Position numbers and translations under genes: made by a program
Notes under the pieces: generated by a model
The model's database searches: none
Seen by the model: only the letters and a program-made list of their open reading frames with translations
What the model was told of the DNA's origin: nothing
Part shown: in pieces, positions 10,134-22,287 of the stretch
How the letters are laid out: each line of letters opens with the position of its first letter
Numbering within the stretch: position 1 is the first letter of the stretch
Assembly: GCF_937616625.2 (NCBI RefSeq)
Contig: NC_065575.1
Coordinates: 5,711,501-5,775,500 of the forward strand
Direction: 5' to 3'
DNA length: 64,000 nt
Source of the DNA: Mercurialis annua
Lineage: Eukaryota > Streptophyta > Magnoliopsida > Malpighiales > Euphorbiaceae

Positions 10134-11900
10134 TGGGAGCTACCGATTTATATTATCCAAGGGAAATTATGCCTTATATCTCTCTTTTAATTTTTTTTTA
10201 TTAAAATACCCTTTTCACCATTAGTTTATTGATAAATTATCAATAATCTACTAAAAAGCGTGCTTTTACAAACAAACAAAAACTCAAAAAATAGATTTTG
10301 AGAAAAAAAAAACCCTAAAATTAAAGCCTCCGAATTTCATATAAAATATATTATATTGTTTATTAATATTTTCGAAAGTTTCAATTTTCAATATATCTTA
10401 AACAATTGAATTTAAGTATAGCCGGCACCGCATTACTTTTACTTTCACTTTAATTTAAATGGTGACTGCAATTAAATTATACTAAAATTAAGTTTTTGCA
10501 AGGTTCTCCATAGATAAAGAAAATTTAATTTTTTTATAATTAATAGATTAATATTTTTTCAAGGGATTTGCAATTGATTATACAAACAAACAGAAAATAA
10601 TATATATTTAGAGTTGCGGAATCAAGGAGCGGAAGGAGGTGCCTCTCGCTCGGCTGGAGAGATGCCTAGGTCCGATACCAAGGTGCCGCAGCCTCCCTTC
10701 TCCACCTGTGTTGTTTGCATTGTAAGTTCAATTAAAAATTTAGAATTTAGCGATGAAGAAGAAATACAAATAAATGAGTATGTTTTTGGAAGTCATAAGT
10801 ATTAATTTTAAAGCTAGTGGTGTTTTTTTGTTGTTAAAATGTACAAATTGATATTTAGTCATTCATATAATATTAGATTCCATTAAATAATAATATACGA
10901 AAAAAATAAAGATAATTTATAAAAATTTAGAATCTTAGTTTTATTTTTCTTAATTTTAAATATAGAATAAAATAAATAATTATTTTGAAATAAAGAGAGT
11001 AATATATTTATTTATTATTAATTATAAAAAAATTACTAAATTCATAAGTGTTCTAATATTTTTATTAAAATTCATTTTTATTACAATTTAATAAAAAAAT
11101 CTAAAATATTTGATGGAATCTAATATTATGTGAATGATTTTTCATAAACTTACAAAATCCAGCTTTGAATATATGGGAAAGGTATCTGAAAACTCCCATT
11201 GGATTAGCTAACCCATGCTTCCTCCATCATTGTTTGGGCCTCACCTTCTTAGAGAACCATAATTTTGTGGACTATTTGTCAGGGAATGATGTGACACAAT
11301 TTGTTGCCATGTAATTATAGTTTATATATTATTGACTGAATAAATTAATTATTGATATTAGTTTTAAAATATTTTTTAATATTCTGTTTTAAACATTTAC
11401 TTTTATTGTTTAATAAATATTCCTATTATTTTAAAAATACAAAAATAACAATATCTTTGCTTGTATTCAAATAGTTAAGATGATAAATTTTAATGAGATT
11501 TTGATACTTGATTTTAACATCTTTTTAACTTTTTTATCCTTTTAAAAAATGATATCTTGATAAAATTTAAAACTCAATCTCATTGAACTGAGCTGAATTT
11601 TTTTAATTTGGATTTATTATTCTAAATTGATCAATTTTTGTTTTTAAAACTACCTCAACTAAAATATCAAATACACATTATTAGTCATAAATATGCTCGA
11701 ATTTATTATTTTCATGGTAAATTTTAATAAATTTAATTATTAAGTTCTTGGTTGCCAAATAAGGACACTGAACCAACATAATAACTAAAAGATCGATCAT
11801 AGAATCAATTTTGATTATCTCAAATTATTTTAATAAAAAAAAAACTTTTTCAACCCGTTAAACAGACTGGTATCCTTTGTTCAAATGACTTGTATATAAG
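10134..11900. other. AT-rich intergenic stretch with one GC-richer island
   Basis: Mostly A/T homopolymer-rich sequence. The exception is about 10612-10723, a GC-richer 110-bp island open in one frame (NQGAEGGASRSAGEMPRSDT and onward) that ends at a GTAAGT-like donor. I do not recognise it and see no partner exon. The repeat copy at 11150-11260 also lies here. Confidence 0.5.
11150..11260. repeat. Unexplained conserved segment, copy B
   Basis: Second copy of the segment at 8838-8935, sharing the core CTAACCCAT...CCTCCATCATT followed by GGGCCTCACCTTCTT. It is more conserved than its AT-rich surroundings. Confidence 0.45.
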
Positions 11901-11901
11901 G

Positions 11902-12176
11902 GCGAGCACGGCTTATGGTCTGTTAGGTTTAGTTCTAATCAATTTGTAAATGACCGAAACGGAACCAAACTTCACTAATTTGGTTATGGTTATTTTGGCT
12001 CGGTAAACTGAAATGTTGGTTCAGATTTTTTTTGTTCAATTCGGTGAACCGAGTCCCAAAACTTAACTAAAATCAAAAATCAGAAATTTCATAAATCGTA
12101 AACCAAATCAGATGATACTAACTATTTTAATCAATCCGTTTTCTATCAATTTGATTTAGGTTTTGCTCACCCCAAT
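11902..12176. repeat. Decayed 'GGTTCGGTT-type' element, probable hAT MITE remnant
   Basis: Starts AGGGCGAGCACGG and ends GGTTTTGCTCACCCC, ends that resemble those of the intact hAT element at 54600-55558 (TAGGGGTGTGC...GCTCACCCCTA). The interior has the same alternating 'accgaa', 'ggtttgg' and 'cggttc' words. The flanks (tatataag and aatataag) are similar but not a perfect duplication. Confidence 0.5.
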
Positions 12177-12179
12177 ATA

Positions 12180-13515
12180 AGTGGTTCAACCAGTTTTAAA
12201 AAGTTTTTATGTTTACTTTACTTTTATTATTCTTTTACTTATGTATAAAGATGAATAATTCATTAAATTCTATTAACTTTTAAGCTGTTATATTTATCTG
12301 TTATAATTATAAATAATTAATTCTTTTGATTTGATTAAATAATGCATCAATTTATTGAGATCGTTATAGAAACTATATTTATTTCACAAATAGAATAATT
12401 TATTGTAAATAATTAAATTATTTTTATTCGTTTATAGTTTTAGAGACCTAAATAATTACTACTATTATAGAATGGGTCTGGATTTTTGTTGTCCTTAATT
12501 ACTCACTCAATAATTGTGTAGTTCCTACATACCTTCCATTATAATTTAATCAAAAATCTACTTTATCATTCTTTGCATAATTCTTAAATCTTTCAGTTGC
12601 CATAATTCATTTCTCTAAAGTAAAGAATATGTTCTACTACATGAATATTTTTGCTTTTTAGGTTTTAAGTAAATGTAAGTTATGTAACACCATTGCTAAT
12701 TATTAAGTTTGCACTAGTTTTATAAATTATACCTCTCTATTTTAATAAATTATACTTTCTCCCATCAGTAGATAAAATTATTGAAGATAAATGTTCACCG
12801 TTGCTAATTATTAAATTTGCACTAAGAAATAAATTATACTCTCCTTAATTTAATAAGCCATACTTTCTCCCATCAATAGATAAATTTAATGAAGAGCATA
12901 TACTTGATTGCTGCACTACCACCCTAAGAATTATATATATGGTCGATGAAAGTGTTGTTTTTCTTATAAATGTTTTCATACTTGAAAGTTGTTTTAATTA
13001 ATTAATTAAAATTAAAGTTGAGGTGTATGATCATTAAAAAGTTCGATTTAAACATTTGGAGAGTGAATTTGTTCGTCTTCCATGAAAAACGAGTGATTGC
13101 TCGTACGGGCGAGCGGTGGCAGGTCGAGGAAGGCGGTGACAACGGTTAAAATCGGGGTCAATTCCAGATATATAGTGAGGGACTTGGCCGATGGGGAAAA
13201 AAGTTATGAATAGGCTGGCGGCAGTCATATAGTAGTCAGAGTTGGAAGAATGTGTGATTATCAAAAAGAAAAAGGAAATCACAAAAATAATGGTAATAAT
13301 GATTAAGTTTGGTTGGATTTTTAGGTTGGAATGTGAAAGTGATGCGTATAATGTGACGGTCCAATTAGGAAAAGGCAATTTCTTTCCTAGAATCACTACT
13401 AATATGTGGACGTTTGACCTACTTACGTACCTCTAATTGCACCGCCCCGCTCACTTGCCCATACAATTATGTATTGGCTGCATCACTTAATTATATCTAT
13501 ACTACTATATACCAA
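12180..13515. other. Intergenic region, no gene supported
   Basis: AT-rich with a short internal duplication around 12700-12900 (the phrase 'ctttctcccatca-tagata' occurs twice). A GC-richer patch at about 13050-13240 lies under an open frame on the minus strand (13034-13396) with a hydrophobic stretch. No family is recognisable and I do not call it a gene. Confidence 0.5.
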
Positions 13516-13691
13516 CTCGAGTTGGTTTAAGTGATAAGCGGTTTGATAACGTTTAAAAAAATCCCGAATTCGAGTATTGTGAATATAGAAAATCTTCACT
13601 GACAGACTCACCCACCATACCAGATGCACAACACGGGTCGGATTCGGATTAATCAGGGTGAAGCCCTATAAACCGGATAGACAAAAAAAAA
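13516..13691 (+). mobile_element. tRNA-derived SINE-like sequence
   Basis: Contains an A-box-like TTGGTTTAAGTGATAAG, a B-box-like ATTCGAGTAT about 45 bp later, a tRNA-unrelated body (GGGTCGGATTCGGATTAATC) and an A-rich tail before 13691. Target duplications are not clear, so the right boundary rests on the A tail. Confidence 0.55.
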
Positions 13692-13704
13692 TAAGCATAA
13701 TAAT

Positions 13705-13880
13705 TTATTTAACACAACCATATAAACAAAAGAAACCCCAATACCGAAAGCAAAACATACTCGGAAAACCCTTTAAAGTTCTAAAAATTGCTCCTGCGGC
13801 TCCCGGTGAACCAAAAGCATAACCGTTAGTATTGATTTTTATCCGATTATAAGAAATTGATAGTTTGTATTTTAATAAAT
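13705..13880 (-). pseudogene. RNase H domain relic of a LINE-type element
   Basis: The minus strand reads RIKINTNGYAFGSPGAAGAI followed by FRTLKGF, which matches the start of the RNase H domain found in plant non-LTR retrotransposon polyproteins (usually KVNTDG-A-GNPG-AG--GIFRD). The catalytic Asp of the TDG motif has become Asn (TNG), and no other part of a LINE is visible nearby. Confidence 0.6.
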
Positions 13881-14206
13881 TAAAATCAGAAATTTGTAAT
13901 AAAATCATAAAATAGAAAATAATTCATAATTTTTCTTAACCCTATTAGTTGATAGCCTCCGAATAAGCATTATCAACACCACCAAATTTAATTATGACGG
14001 TAGGTATGGTATGTATCTAAAATTTGTAGGATCTAAAAACAGTGTTATATTTAGCTGTTAGTAGGGTACATACTGTTAGAGTTGTTAATTAATCATGTAT
14101 TAGTTCAATTTTGTATTTAGACAAGATTATAGATGTTCCTTAATTCACCTCGAAAAGTTATTGTATAAACTTGATTCACGATGAACTATTTTTATACAGA
14201 GACAGT

Positions 14207-14362
14207 GACGGAGCCAACTTAATATTCGCAATAATCATTATAATTTATATGGAAGATGTAATATTTAAAAATTAAAAAGATTAAATCGTAAAACATAAAA
14301 AATTTATATATAAATTATTATATTTTAAAAATTTAAAGGGGGCTCATGCCCCTCCCTTCGTT
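14207..14362. mobile_element. hAT-type MITE remnant
   Basis: Begins CAGTGACGGAGCC, the same terminal motif as the hAT element at 24956, and ends with CCCCTCCCTTCGTTACG, a decayed inverted copy. The flanks 'atacagag' and 'atacaggg' suggest an 8-bp target duplication with a mismatch. The interior is AT-rich and non-coding. Confidence 0.5.
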
Positions 14363-15120
14363 ACGATACAGGGGGTGAGCATTTGGTCTCTTCGGTTAAT
14401 ATTGAACCGAAATCATCTAATCATATAGCGTAGCTAAGTCAATATTTGGTTTGTAAATAAGGCAGAAAATAATTAAGAGGATAGGATATGAATCTCTCCA
14501 TCCAAAAATATATGGCTTCTAGTCATTAAATAAAAATGCAGTGATGGTGAAGCATGCATGAACGTTGATGACTGCAAAAAAAAAATATAAGCTTTCACCT
14601 GATGACTGAGCCAACATAGAGATCAGAGATTGAGATTTTCCATATCGGACTGGCTAAACTAAACTAATATATTTAGATAATACTAATATATAACATGATG
14701 TCACAACATTAATTTCCTCAACTTGATCCAATCTTCGATTATTCTATAGAATTTATTTTTATAGTAGCATTTTGTTTTCAATTTTCTAAGTGTTTATTCA
14801 TGAAATTAGTCAAAGACCCATTTGATGAGAATAAATAAAGAAAGAAAATCTAAATTTAAGTAGCATATTGTTTTTGTATTCGTATTTTAATCAGAATTTT
14901 AAGAACCGGATTAGATAGGCTAGTTCAGCCGGTTTGCATAAATTAAAATTCAGTCTAATTCGATTTTTGAAAGAAAAAAAACTGCAAAATCGTTCAACTG
15001 TTTTGAACATAAAAATCCTTATAAATCAATGAACCATTAAAATTGAACTGTAAACACCGACTAATTCATATACTTAACTATATTTATTTATTTTTTAAGC
15101 TATATATGTAGAAGAAGCTC

Positions 15121-15126
<6 letters not shown>

Positions 15127-15206
<80 letters not shown>
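15127..15206. repeat. (AT)n microsatellite
   Basis: About 40 uninterrupted AT dinucleotides. It is likely length-variable among individuals and may be slightly mis-sized in an assembly. Confidence 0.95.
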
Positions 15207-15208
<2 letters not shown>

Positions 15209-15530
15209 TAAGAGAGTCTTAAATAATATATGTATAATTTTACTTGCAAATATATAGTATATGCTGTATAAAATTATAAATATATTTAATTTTTATGTGG
15301 TTCGGTTAGTAATTAAAATGATTAGATTATGAGCCAATAACCATACCGATTTAATTTTTAAATACCAATTTTTTGCAAAATTTAAAATACTATTTTTAAT
15401 TAAATCAATTTGAGGTGTGTATGATGCATGAAGTGGAGAACTATTATTCCTTCAATTTTTACATGCGTTTAACCATCTAGGCCTCAAACTCAAAGGTCAG
15501 CTCAAAGTAGATATACATTCTAAAATATTA

Positions 15531-15639
15531 CCAATGAGCTATAGTTCAAATGGTATAAGCGCTGCAGCAAACTGCTAGGTCGTGGGGTCGATTTTTCTTA
15601 CAAACGCATTCTTCCTCCCCAAATTATCAAAAAAAAAAA
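15531..15639 (+). mobile_element. tRNA-derived SINE with target duplication
   Basis: A tRNA-like head, TGAGCTATAGTTCAAATGGT (A box), is followed by GTCGTGGGGTCGATTT (B box) and an A tail of eleven bases. The flanks TCTAAAATATT (15519-15529) and TCTAGAATATT (15640-15650) are an 11-bp direct repeat with one mismatch, as expected after LINE-mediated insertion. At about 110 bp it is one of the shortest plant SINE types. Confidence 0.75.
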
Positions 15640-16365
15640 TCTAGAATATTTTTTTATATATCGGTTAAATTCTAAATACATAATACTTTAATTTTGAAAT
15701 GTTTTGAAATGTTTTGAAATATTAAAATTTTATTTTAAATGCTCGTATTAATTGGACTATTAGTAAAAATATCTTTTTTAGATGGATTATTATCGATAGT
15801 TCCAATAAATTTCTTAATTGTTAACCAATATTAATTTGATGGTATTTTAACTTCCACTTTATGAATTAAGGTTAGTATTGCCTCAAATAAATCATCAATT
15901 GTTATAAATTTCTTTACAAAAATCTCTCTAATAATTAATATTCATGTAGAATATATTTTAAATTTTATTAATTATTAAATAATAGAACTATTAATTATCC
16001 AACGTGGAACGAAGTTGGTTCTCTCAATTTTTTATTAATTATTAGAATTATTAATTTATAGAATATTAACTATTAGAGAGTCGAGTGTACATATAACTTT
16101 AAAGGTGTTAAAAAACTATTTATAAGATGAAGAGAATATTATCTATTTTTCATATCATATAATAAGCTCATGTTGGTAATTGGTATAAATTTGCGGACAG
16201 AGGAAGGATCTAGATGGATAAATCTTAGGTTGAGACTCAAATTTCAAATGGAACAAAAGAATTAAAGAAAGAAAACCAAGAATTAAAGAAAGAAAACCAA
16301 GGACGCAACGCTCATAAGTGAAAGGGACATATATTAAAAAAATAAAATTGGAACTATATATTTAA

Positions 16366-16869
16366 GGCCTAATCACTCAAAAACCCCCGACCTTTAATGT
16401 TTTTTTCAATTCTACCCTGACGTTGCAAATTTGTCAATTTTACCCACTTTTGAATTTTCCGTTTTCAATTGTACCCCAATTTTTTAACTTTTATTAATTT
16501 TTTTACTTAAATGATGAAATCATTCAATTAACTAAGTATAAAGATGAAATTAAATTCTTTTGTATTCAAAAAAGTACAAATAAGTCCTTTATTTTTAAAA
16601 ACTAATTAAAAACCATAATCAAATTAACACTAATTTAAATTCCTAATTAATTTAACAAAATTTAAATAAATTTTAAAAACATGCAATTAATATATATTAG
16701 ACGTGGAGAATGTTTTTAAATTTTTTTCAAATAAAAAAGGCATTAATTTAATATTTTAGGGTACAATTGAAACACAAAAATGCAAAATAGGGTAAAATTG
16801 ACAAATTTACAACGTCAGGGTATGATTGAAAAGGGGCTAAAAGGTCGGGGTTTTTTAAGGTATTAGGCC
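16366..16869. mobile_element. MULE-type MITE with perfect 9-bp TSD
   Basis: Inverted ends GGCCTAATCACTCAAAAACC and (reverse of right end) GGCCTAATACCTTAAAAAAC continue as matching arms of about 100 bp that include ACCCTGACGTTG and TTTGTCAATTTTACCC. The 9-bp direct repeat TATATTTAA is perfect at 16357-16365 and 16870-16878. The 504-bp element is non-coding; a degenerate relative lies at 7800-8165. Confidence 0.9.
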
Positions 16870-16878
16870 TATATTTAA

Positions 16879-19800
16879 AGTATAAATACTTTTAGCTACC
16901 AAGCCTTCTTTGTCTCGTGACTTGCATTAATGCTCTTTAAAATAAATATGCTGGCTGTTTTGATGGAATTCCCGTGCTCCTTAGTCTATCTCAATGGAAT
17001 TTTAGTTTACATGTTTAAATTTTATGAATTATGAAAATAAATATTTGTATGACAAATATAACCTATATATATTCTCAATATAAACATGAAATAATATTAA
17101 TTTAAACCCTCTTAAATTGTCAAACATCACATTTTGTGTATGCATAGTCCTTGAAATTTTATTCAAAATCATAATAATCGCAAATTTTGTTATTTGAGAA
17201 AAACACAGTATCTTATATTAGTACTCTTCAAGAATTCAATAATTACCAAATAGTTGAATTATAAAACATTTTGTACTATTGGTTGAAATGAATATGTTCC
17301 TAATTAATTTATCTAATGCTCATAAATTGTCCTGTGTCATGACTATATCTGTGTACAATATTAACGAATTGACAAAATACAGATTTGGATTAATGTATGC
17401 ATCTGTTTATTTTTTCGTCAAATTTTTATAATTTTATTTGTCAAAATCAAATTTCTACAATTTTAATTTTATATATATTAGCTTCTCTTGTCATGAAGAA
17501 AAAACACGTACACTATTAGTACATAACACATATTTGGTTGTCATAATTTTTTCATTTGTTTTTATATTTTAATTTTATTAAAATTTAGTTTTTATAATTA
17601 TATCTTTATCAATATTAAATTTCTAATTGAACTTTTTTTTTTCAGTCAAAATTGATATTCTTAACAATTTTATGTGACGGAAGGACTCAATGTTCGTATA
17701 ATTTAAAAATATAAGGTCTCAATGTCAATGAATAAAAAACATGGATCCGACTCAAACAAAATACAAAAATTCAGAGATGTGTTATGCCTAATAAAATTAA
17801 AGTGTAGAGTAGACAATTGTATTTTAGGTTGATTATTTATAGTCTCCAATTATTCTTTTTATATTTTATTTATTTTTTAGATAAATCAATTTCACTTTTT
17901 TATATTATTGTTTTTAATCTTTTTATTCCTATATATTTCTCTTTTTAATTATATTATACCCCTTCTTTATTTTTTAAATTCATCATTGTTTTAATTATAA
18001 TTCCTTAGCATGTGACATATATTAATATAGCCTATTTCTCACATGATTAATGAAAAACTCTGACAGTTTAGTAATAATGCATATTCTTTTTTATATATAA
18101 ATATATAATATGGATCAGGAATATTTGTTTTGTCTAATAATTAAATTTACATGAACCATATGCTCGTATAAAATCCACAACTTTTGAACTCTAATATGAT
18201 CGATCTCATCTGAGTATGGATTTATGAAGAAGATTCAGATTAAACAACAAAATTTCATGGATCATATAAATAATTGAGAGTAAAATAATTAGAACTCGCA
18301 AAAATTAAAACCAGCTGTTATATTTTGCATGTATGCAATAACCCCTAAAACAAGTTAAGTAATTCAAAATGGGTAAAAAGAAAATGACAATAAAAAAAGT
18401 GGTCCAGTCTCTAACCTATGTAGAGCCATTGCACCTTTATTCCTCCATACCAAACCCTAGTTGTCATCCACCACCAAAATTTCCTCTAATCATAACTTCA
18501 TGACCCTACCTTAAGTTCCATGGGGACACACACTCATTCTTTTATCTACATTATCATTTTCCTTCAAATATTATCAGGGTTTAGTATATGATCGATCGGT
18601 ACGATTAGAAACCGACCGGTTTGAAACAATCGAATTAATTAAATTATTTTATTTTTAGATCGATTTGGCTAAATTAACCAAACTAATCAAAATCAAATTA
18701 TCATTAAGTTTGAGTACGAAATAAAACCAGTTGGATTAGTCGGCTAATTCGGTTAAATCGATAAAATATATGAAATAACAATAAAAATAATCAAAAAATA
18801 AAAATGTTCAATTAATTTTGTCAACTAGAACTTTAAATCTTAATCCTAATCAAACTAAAAAAATTATTAACTAATGCAACAAACTAACCAAATTAATTAA
18901 TAAAATTAACCGAGTTAATCAAAATACATTGGTTAATATGTTTAAAGTAATTTTTTTTGCTCAACCTATATATCATTGCATTCTTTTTCTTTGTGGTCTA
19001 TGGAGATCTATTTTATCCCTATCACTTTTGAGAGTGTCTTTTTTGAAAAAAATAAATATATGAACTTAGTTCATCGCGTATAATTATAAAGCATCCATTA
19101 AATATATGACAAATAATCTTTTTAAATGTCATGTTCGGTCAACAATAAATAGTAGCATTTAATTTTAATTATAATATCACTAATTGATAGTTTATAATTA
19201 TAAGCGACGAAATAAATTCACATAAGTATTTATCCTCTTTTCTATATGGTCTATAATGCATTCAGGTAAAACTTTGAAATGTTTCTTATCAAGTTCAACT
19301 CTCATCGATAAAGAAAGTATATGTTACATCAATTAAATAAAACTTATCAACATTAATACATATCTTGAATATTTTACACTTGATTAACAAAATATTGACA
19401 TATATCCATAAATTAAACTATATTTTAAGCCCTATAATATAATGATCTGACTTAATTATTAGTATTGTTTTCTAGAATTATGTATATACATAATACAGCA
19501 ATTGAACTCAAATTAATTAAAAAGGTCTAAAGTCATCTCCAAAAATATTAATGTTAGATTTCAATCAAAAAATAAACTCCTCAGTAATTAAAGTAACATT
19601 ATTACTTAAACTCTATTTCATATTGTATTTTTTTTATCTGACATAAATTTAAGTACTAAACAACTAAACTCTCTTTACATGGGGTCGTAGTTTAACAAAA
19701 TTAAAATCTTAAAAAAAATGACTTTATAGATAAAAAAAATCTAAATTAATAATTATTCTACTTTTTGTTCTTTCAAAAATCCAAGTACCCAAAAAAGAAG

Positions 19801-19910
19801 GAAAAGAAAAAAAATGAAGCCACTGAATGCCCAAACAAAAGCTTACAGCTTTGATAATTATGCAAAGCTGGCACCAGCTTCGGTGCCTTAAGCTCCTCAA
19901 CTTATTACTC
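16879..19910. other. Gene-free AT-rich region upstream of XTH
   Basis: No ORF or exon pattern. At 18570-18950 there is a decayed repeat built from 'ggttcggtta/ccgaattaatc' words like those in the XTH intron. A GC-richer stretch at about 18400-18560 has no homology I can name. Confidence 0.55.
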
Positions 19911-19946
19911 ACGCGTCTCTCTCACATTCAAACACCTTTATAAATA
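19911..19946 (+). promoter_or_regulatory. XTH core promoter: CGCG box and TATA box
   Basis: TATAAATA at 19939-19946 lies 87 bp before the ATG, giving a predicted 5' UTR of about 60 bases. ACGCGT at 19911-19916 fits the CGCG box bound by calmodulin-binding CAMTA factors. Some XTH genes respond to touch and cold, so calcium-responsive control is plausible here, but a single box is weak evidence. Confidence 0.55.
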
Positions 19947-20032
19947 CACCCCCTCGTCTCTCTTAACCCTACACCATCAAAAATAACTCACATTTTTCTT
20001 TCTATAATCCTCTGCATTTCTGATAATTAAAA

Positions 20033-22033
20033 ATGGGCTGTTCTTGCAAAAATGGAGTATCCATGGCTGTTCTGGTAATGGGCATGTTCATGGTCGGGTC
20101 AGTAGCGGGTAATTTCTTCCAAGATTTTGATTTAACATGGGGTGATAAGCGAGCTAAGATATTTAACGGCGGCCAGCTTCTTTCTCTGTCGTTGGATAAG
20201 GTTTCCGGGTCGGGTTTTCAGTCCAAGAAAGAGTATTTGTTTGGGAGGATTGATATGCAGCTTAAGCTTGTTGCTGGGAACTCTGCTGGCACTGTCACTG
20301 CTTATTATGTGAGTATTTTTATGCTTTTTTATCGTTATTTTTTCAACTGTTTTATTGTTATTTTACCCGTTATTTTTGTTTCAAGAATTGAATTAGAAAG
20401 TTTTTAAATTCGGATTATATAACTTATTTTCAGTCACTTTTATTGCAATAAAATTGCTGAATAAGTTCATAGACCGAAACGGTTTAATTTTTTAAAATTG
20501 ATCTAAAAATAGAGAATATTATTTTTAATTAACTTGAAAATAAAAATAGTATTCTCAATTAATTAAAATAATTATTTAAACATGAAGGACTAGAATGACC
20601 TTTTAGTCAATAAAAAAAGGTGTCACTTTCAATATGGAATGGAATTTGGAAACTAGTACTTTTGGATGTTGAATTTATTTTTTTTCTAATTGGTCAAGAG
20701 ATTAATTATAAGTATGGCCTACTTTGGAGACATTTTATTTTATGAAGTGTGGGAAAAAGGCAAGAAATATAGAAGAAAACTACTATACGGTCTTGCTTCT
20801 TAAATTCTAGGGTTAAATACTTGATTGGTGCCTAAATTCTATGGTAAATGTGAAATTGATACTCAAAATAAGACTTTATTTTTTGCAAGAAATTTGCTAA
20901 ATTAATTTGAATGGCATATGTGCAGTTATCATCTCAGGGGGCAACACATGATGAAATTGATTTCGAGTTCTTGGGAAACGTAACCGGTGACCCATACATT
21001 TTGCACACAAATGTGTTCACTCAGGGCCAAGGAAACCGAGAACAACAATTCTATCTCTGGTTCGACCCAACCAAAAACTTCCACACTTACTCCATCATCT
21101 GGAAGCCCCAACACATCATGTAAGCAATCCAAATCAAACTAATTTTTTGAATTAAACCAGATTGAATCTATAAACCAAACCAGCCGATTCGATTAATTTT
21201 TGGTTTAGTTCGATTTCTCTATTCACTTTTGTAGCAAAACTGTACTTAAATCTTTTTACTTCCAAAATCAAACCAAATCGAAAAACTATTTTATTAATAA
21301 TATCAAATCAAACCTAACCAACTTGAATCAGTTTGGTTTGATTATTAAATTTGGTTCGTTTCTGCAAATCAAATCAAACTGAATTTATAAGAATTTTAAA
21401 AATATTAAATCAAACTAATTGATTGAGTTGATTTTTTGGTTCGCTTTGATTTTTCGCTTCAATTTGTAAAGCCAAAATACTTTTACTACAAAAATCATGC
21501 CGAATTGAAAAACTAGATATTTCCATAATATCGAACCGAACTAAATTATTTTTTATCGGTTTGATTCGATTAATTGATTTAGTTCGGTTTTTACCAGCGA
21601 CCCGCTATACCAATAATCTTTTACTACTATTTATTAATGCTAACAATAAATATTATTGGAAATTTTCAGATTCTTGGTGGACAATACACCCATAAGAGTA
21701 TTCAGAAATGGAGAATCAATGGGTGTTCCATTCCCCAAAAACCAACCAATGAGAATATACTCAAGCCTATGGAATGCTGATGACTGGGCAACAAGAGGAG
21801 GATTAGTAAAAACTGACTGGGCCAAAGCACCATTTACAGCTTATTACAGGAACTTCAATGTCAATCCCTATACTTCTTCTAATTCATTCTCAGACAATGA
21901 TTTACAAACCAATGAGCTTGATGCTCCTGCTCGAAGAAGACTGAGATGGGTTCAAAAATATTTCATGATTTATAATTATTGTAGTGACTTGAAAAGATTC
22001 CCTCAAGGTCTTCCTGTCGAATGCAGACATTGA
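20033..22033 (+). CDS. XTH: Xyloglucan endotransglucosylase/hydrolase
   Basis: Exons 20033-20308, 20926-21119 and 21670-22033 give 277 residues. GH16 enzymes of this family cut and rejoin xyloglucan chains in the cell wall. Residues 1-26 form a signal peptide. [11 protein letters not shown] (100-110) is the catalytic motif, with nucleophile E102, D104 and acid/base E106, followed by the usual N-glycosylation site N110-[13 protein letters not shown] and the C-terminal [17 protein letters not shown] are family hallmarks. Odd: the segment normally holding the first Cys pair of the C-terminal domain (the ACVW...C region) is replaced by a shorter, Ser/Asn-rich, Cys-free stretch ([12 protein letters not shown]), so only one of two conserved disulfides can form. 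That makes the protein slightly shorter than the usual 285-295 residues. All splice sites are canonical. The start is fixed by the signal peptide and TATA spacing. The sequence is closest in character to the TCH4/XTH22-25 type. Confidence 0.96.
21130..21600. repeat. Decayed 'aaccaaacc/ggttcggtt' repeat in XTH intron 2
   Basis: Most of the 550-bp intron is alternating AAACCAAACC, TTGGTTTAGTTCG and CGAACCGAAC words, the same low-complexity style as the elements at 11902-12176 and 54600-55558. No intact ends remain. Confidence 0.45.
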
Positions 22034-22287
22034 TGATCGAAATAATTCTGGTTTTTTTTATGGTTTTTTTAAGGTTTAATTGTTGAATAAGTTAGTAAAT
22101 TCTTTGTTTTGTTGTTCTTTTGTAATTCTCTCATGTTAGGAGAGTGTTCATGTTTGTATATTCTGTTTCAGATAATAAAATTTCTTGTTTTTTTAGATCC
22201 GTGGGTTTGTATAACAGCAAATTACTCTCAAGTTGCTCGTATATATCATAATTTATATTTTTGGTCTTTTTATTTAAAATTAAGAGT
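22034..22287 (+). other. XTH 3' UTR and flank
   Basis: A T-rich 3' region with an AATAAA-like signal (GATAATAAAATT) near 22170, about 140 bp after the stop. No further coding signal. Confidence 0.45.

Noticed and set aside
13034..13396. 120-aa minus-strand frame with a hydrophobic segment
   Set aside because: No recognisable family, no promoter or splice context, and the hydrophobic part is encoded by AT-rich low-complexity DNA.
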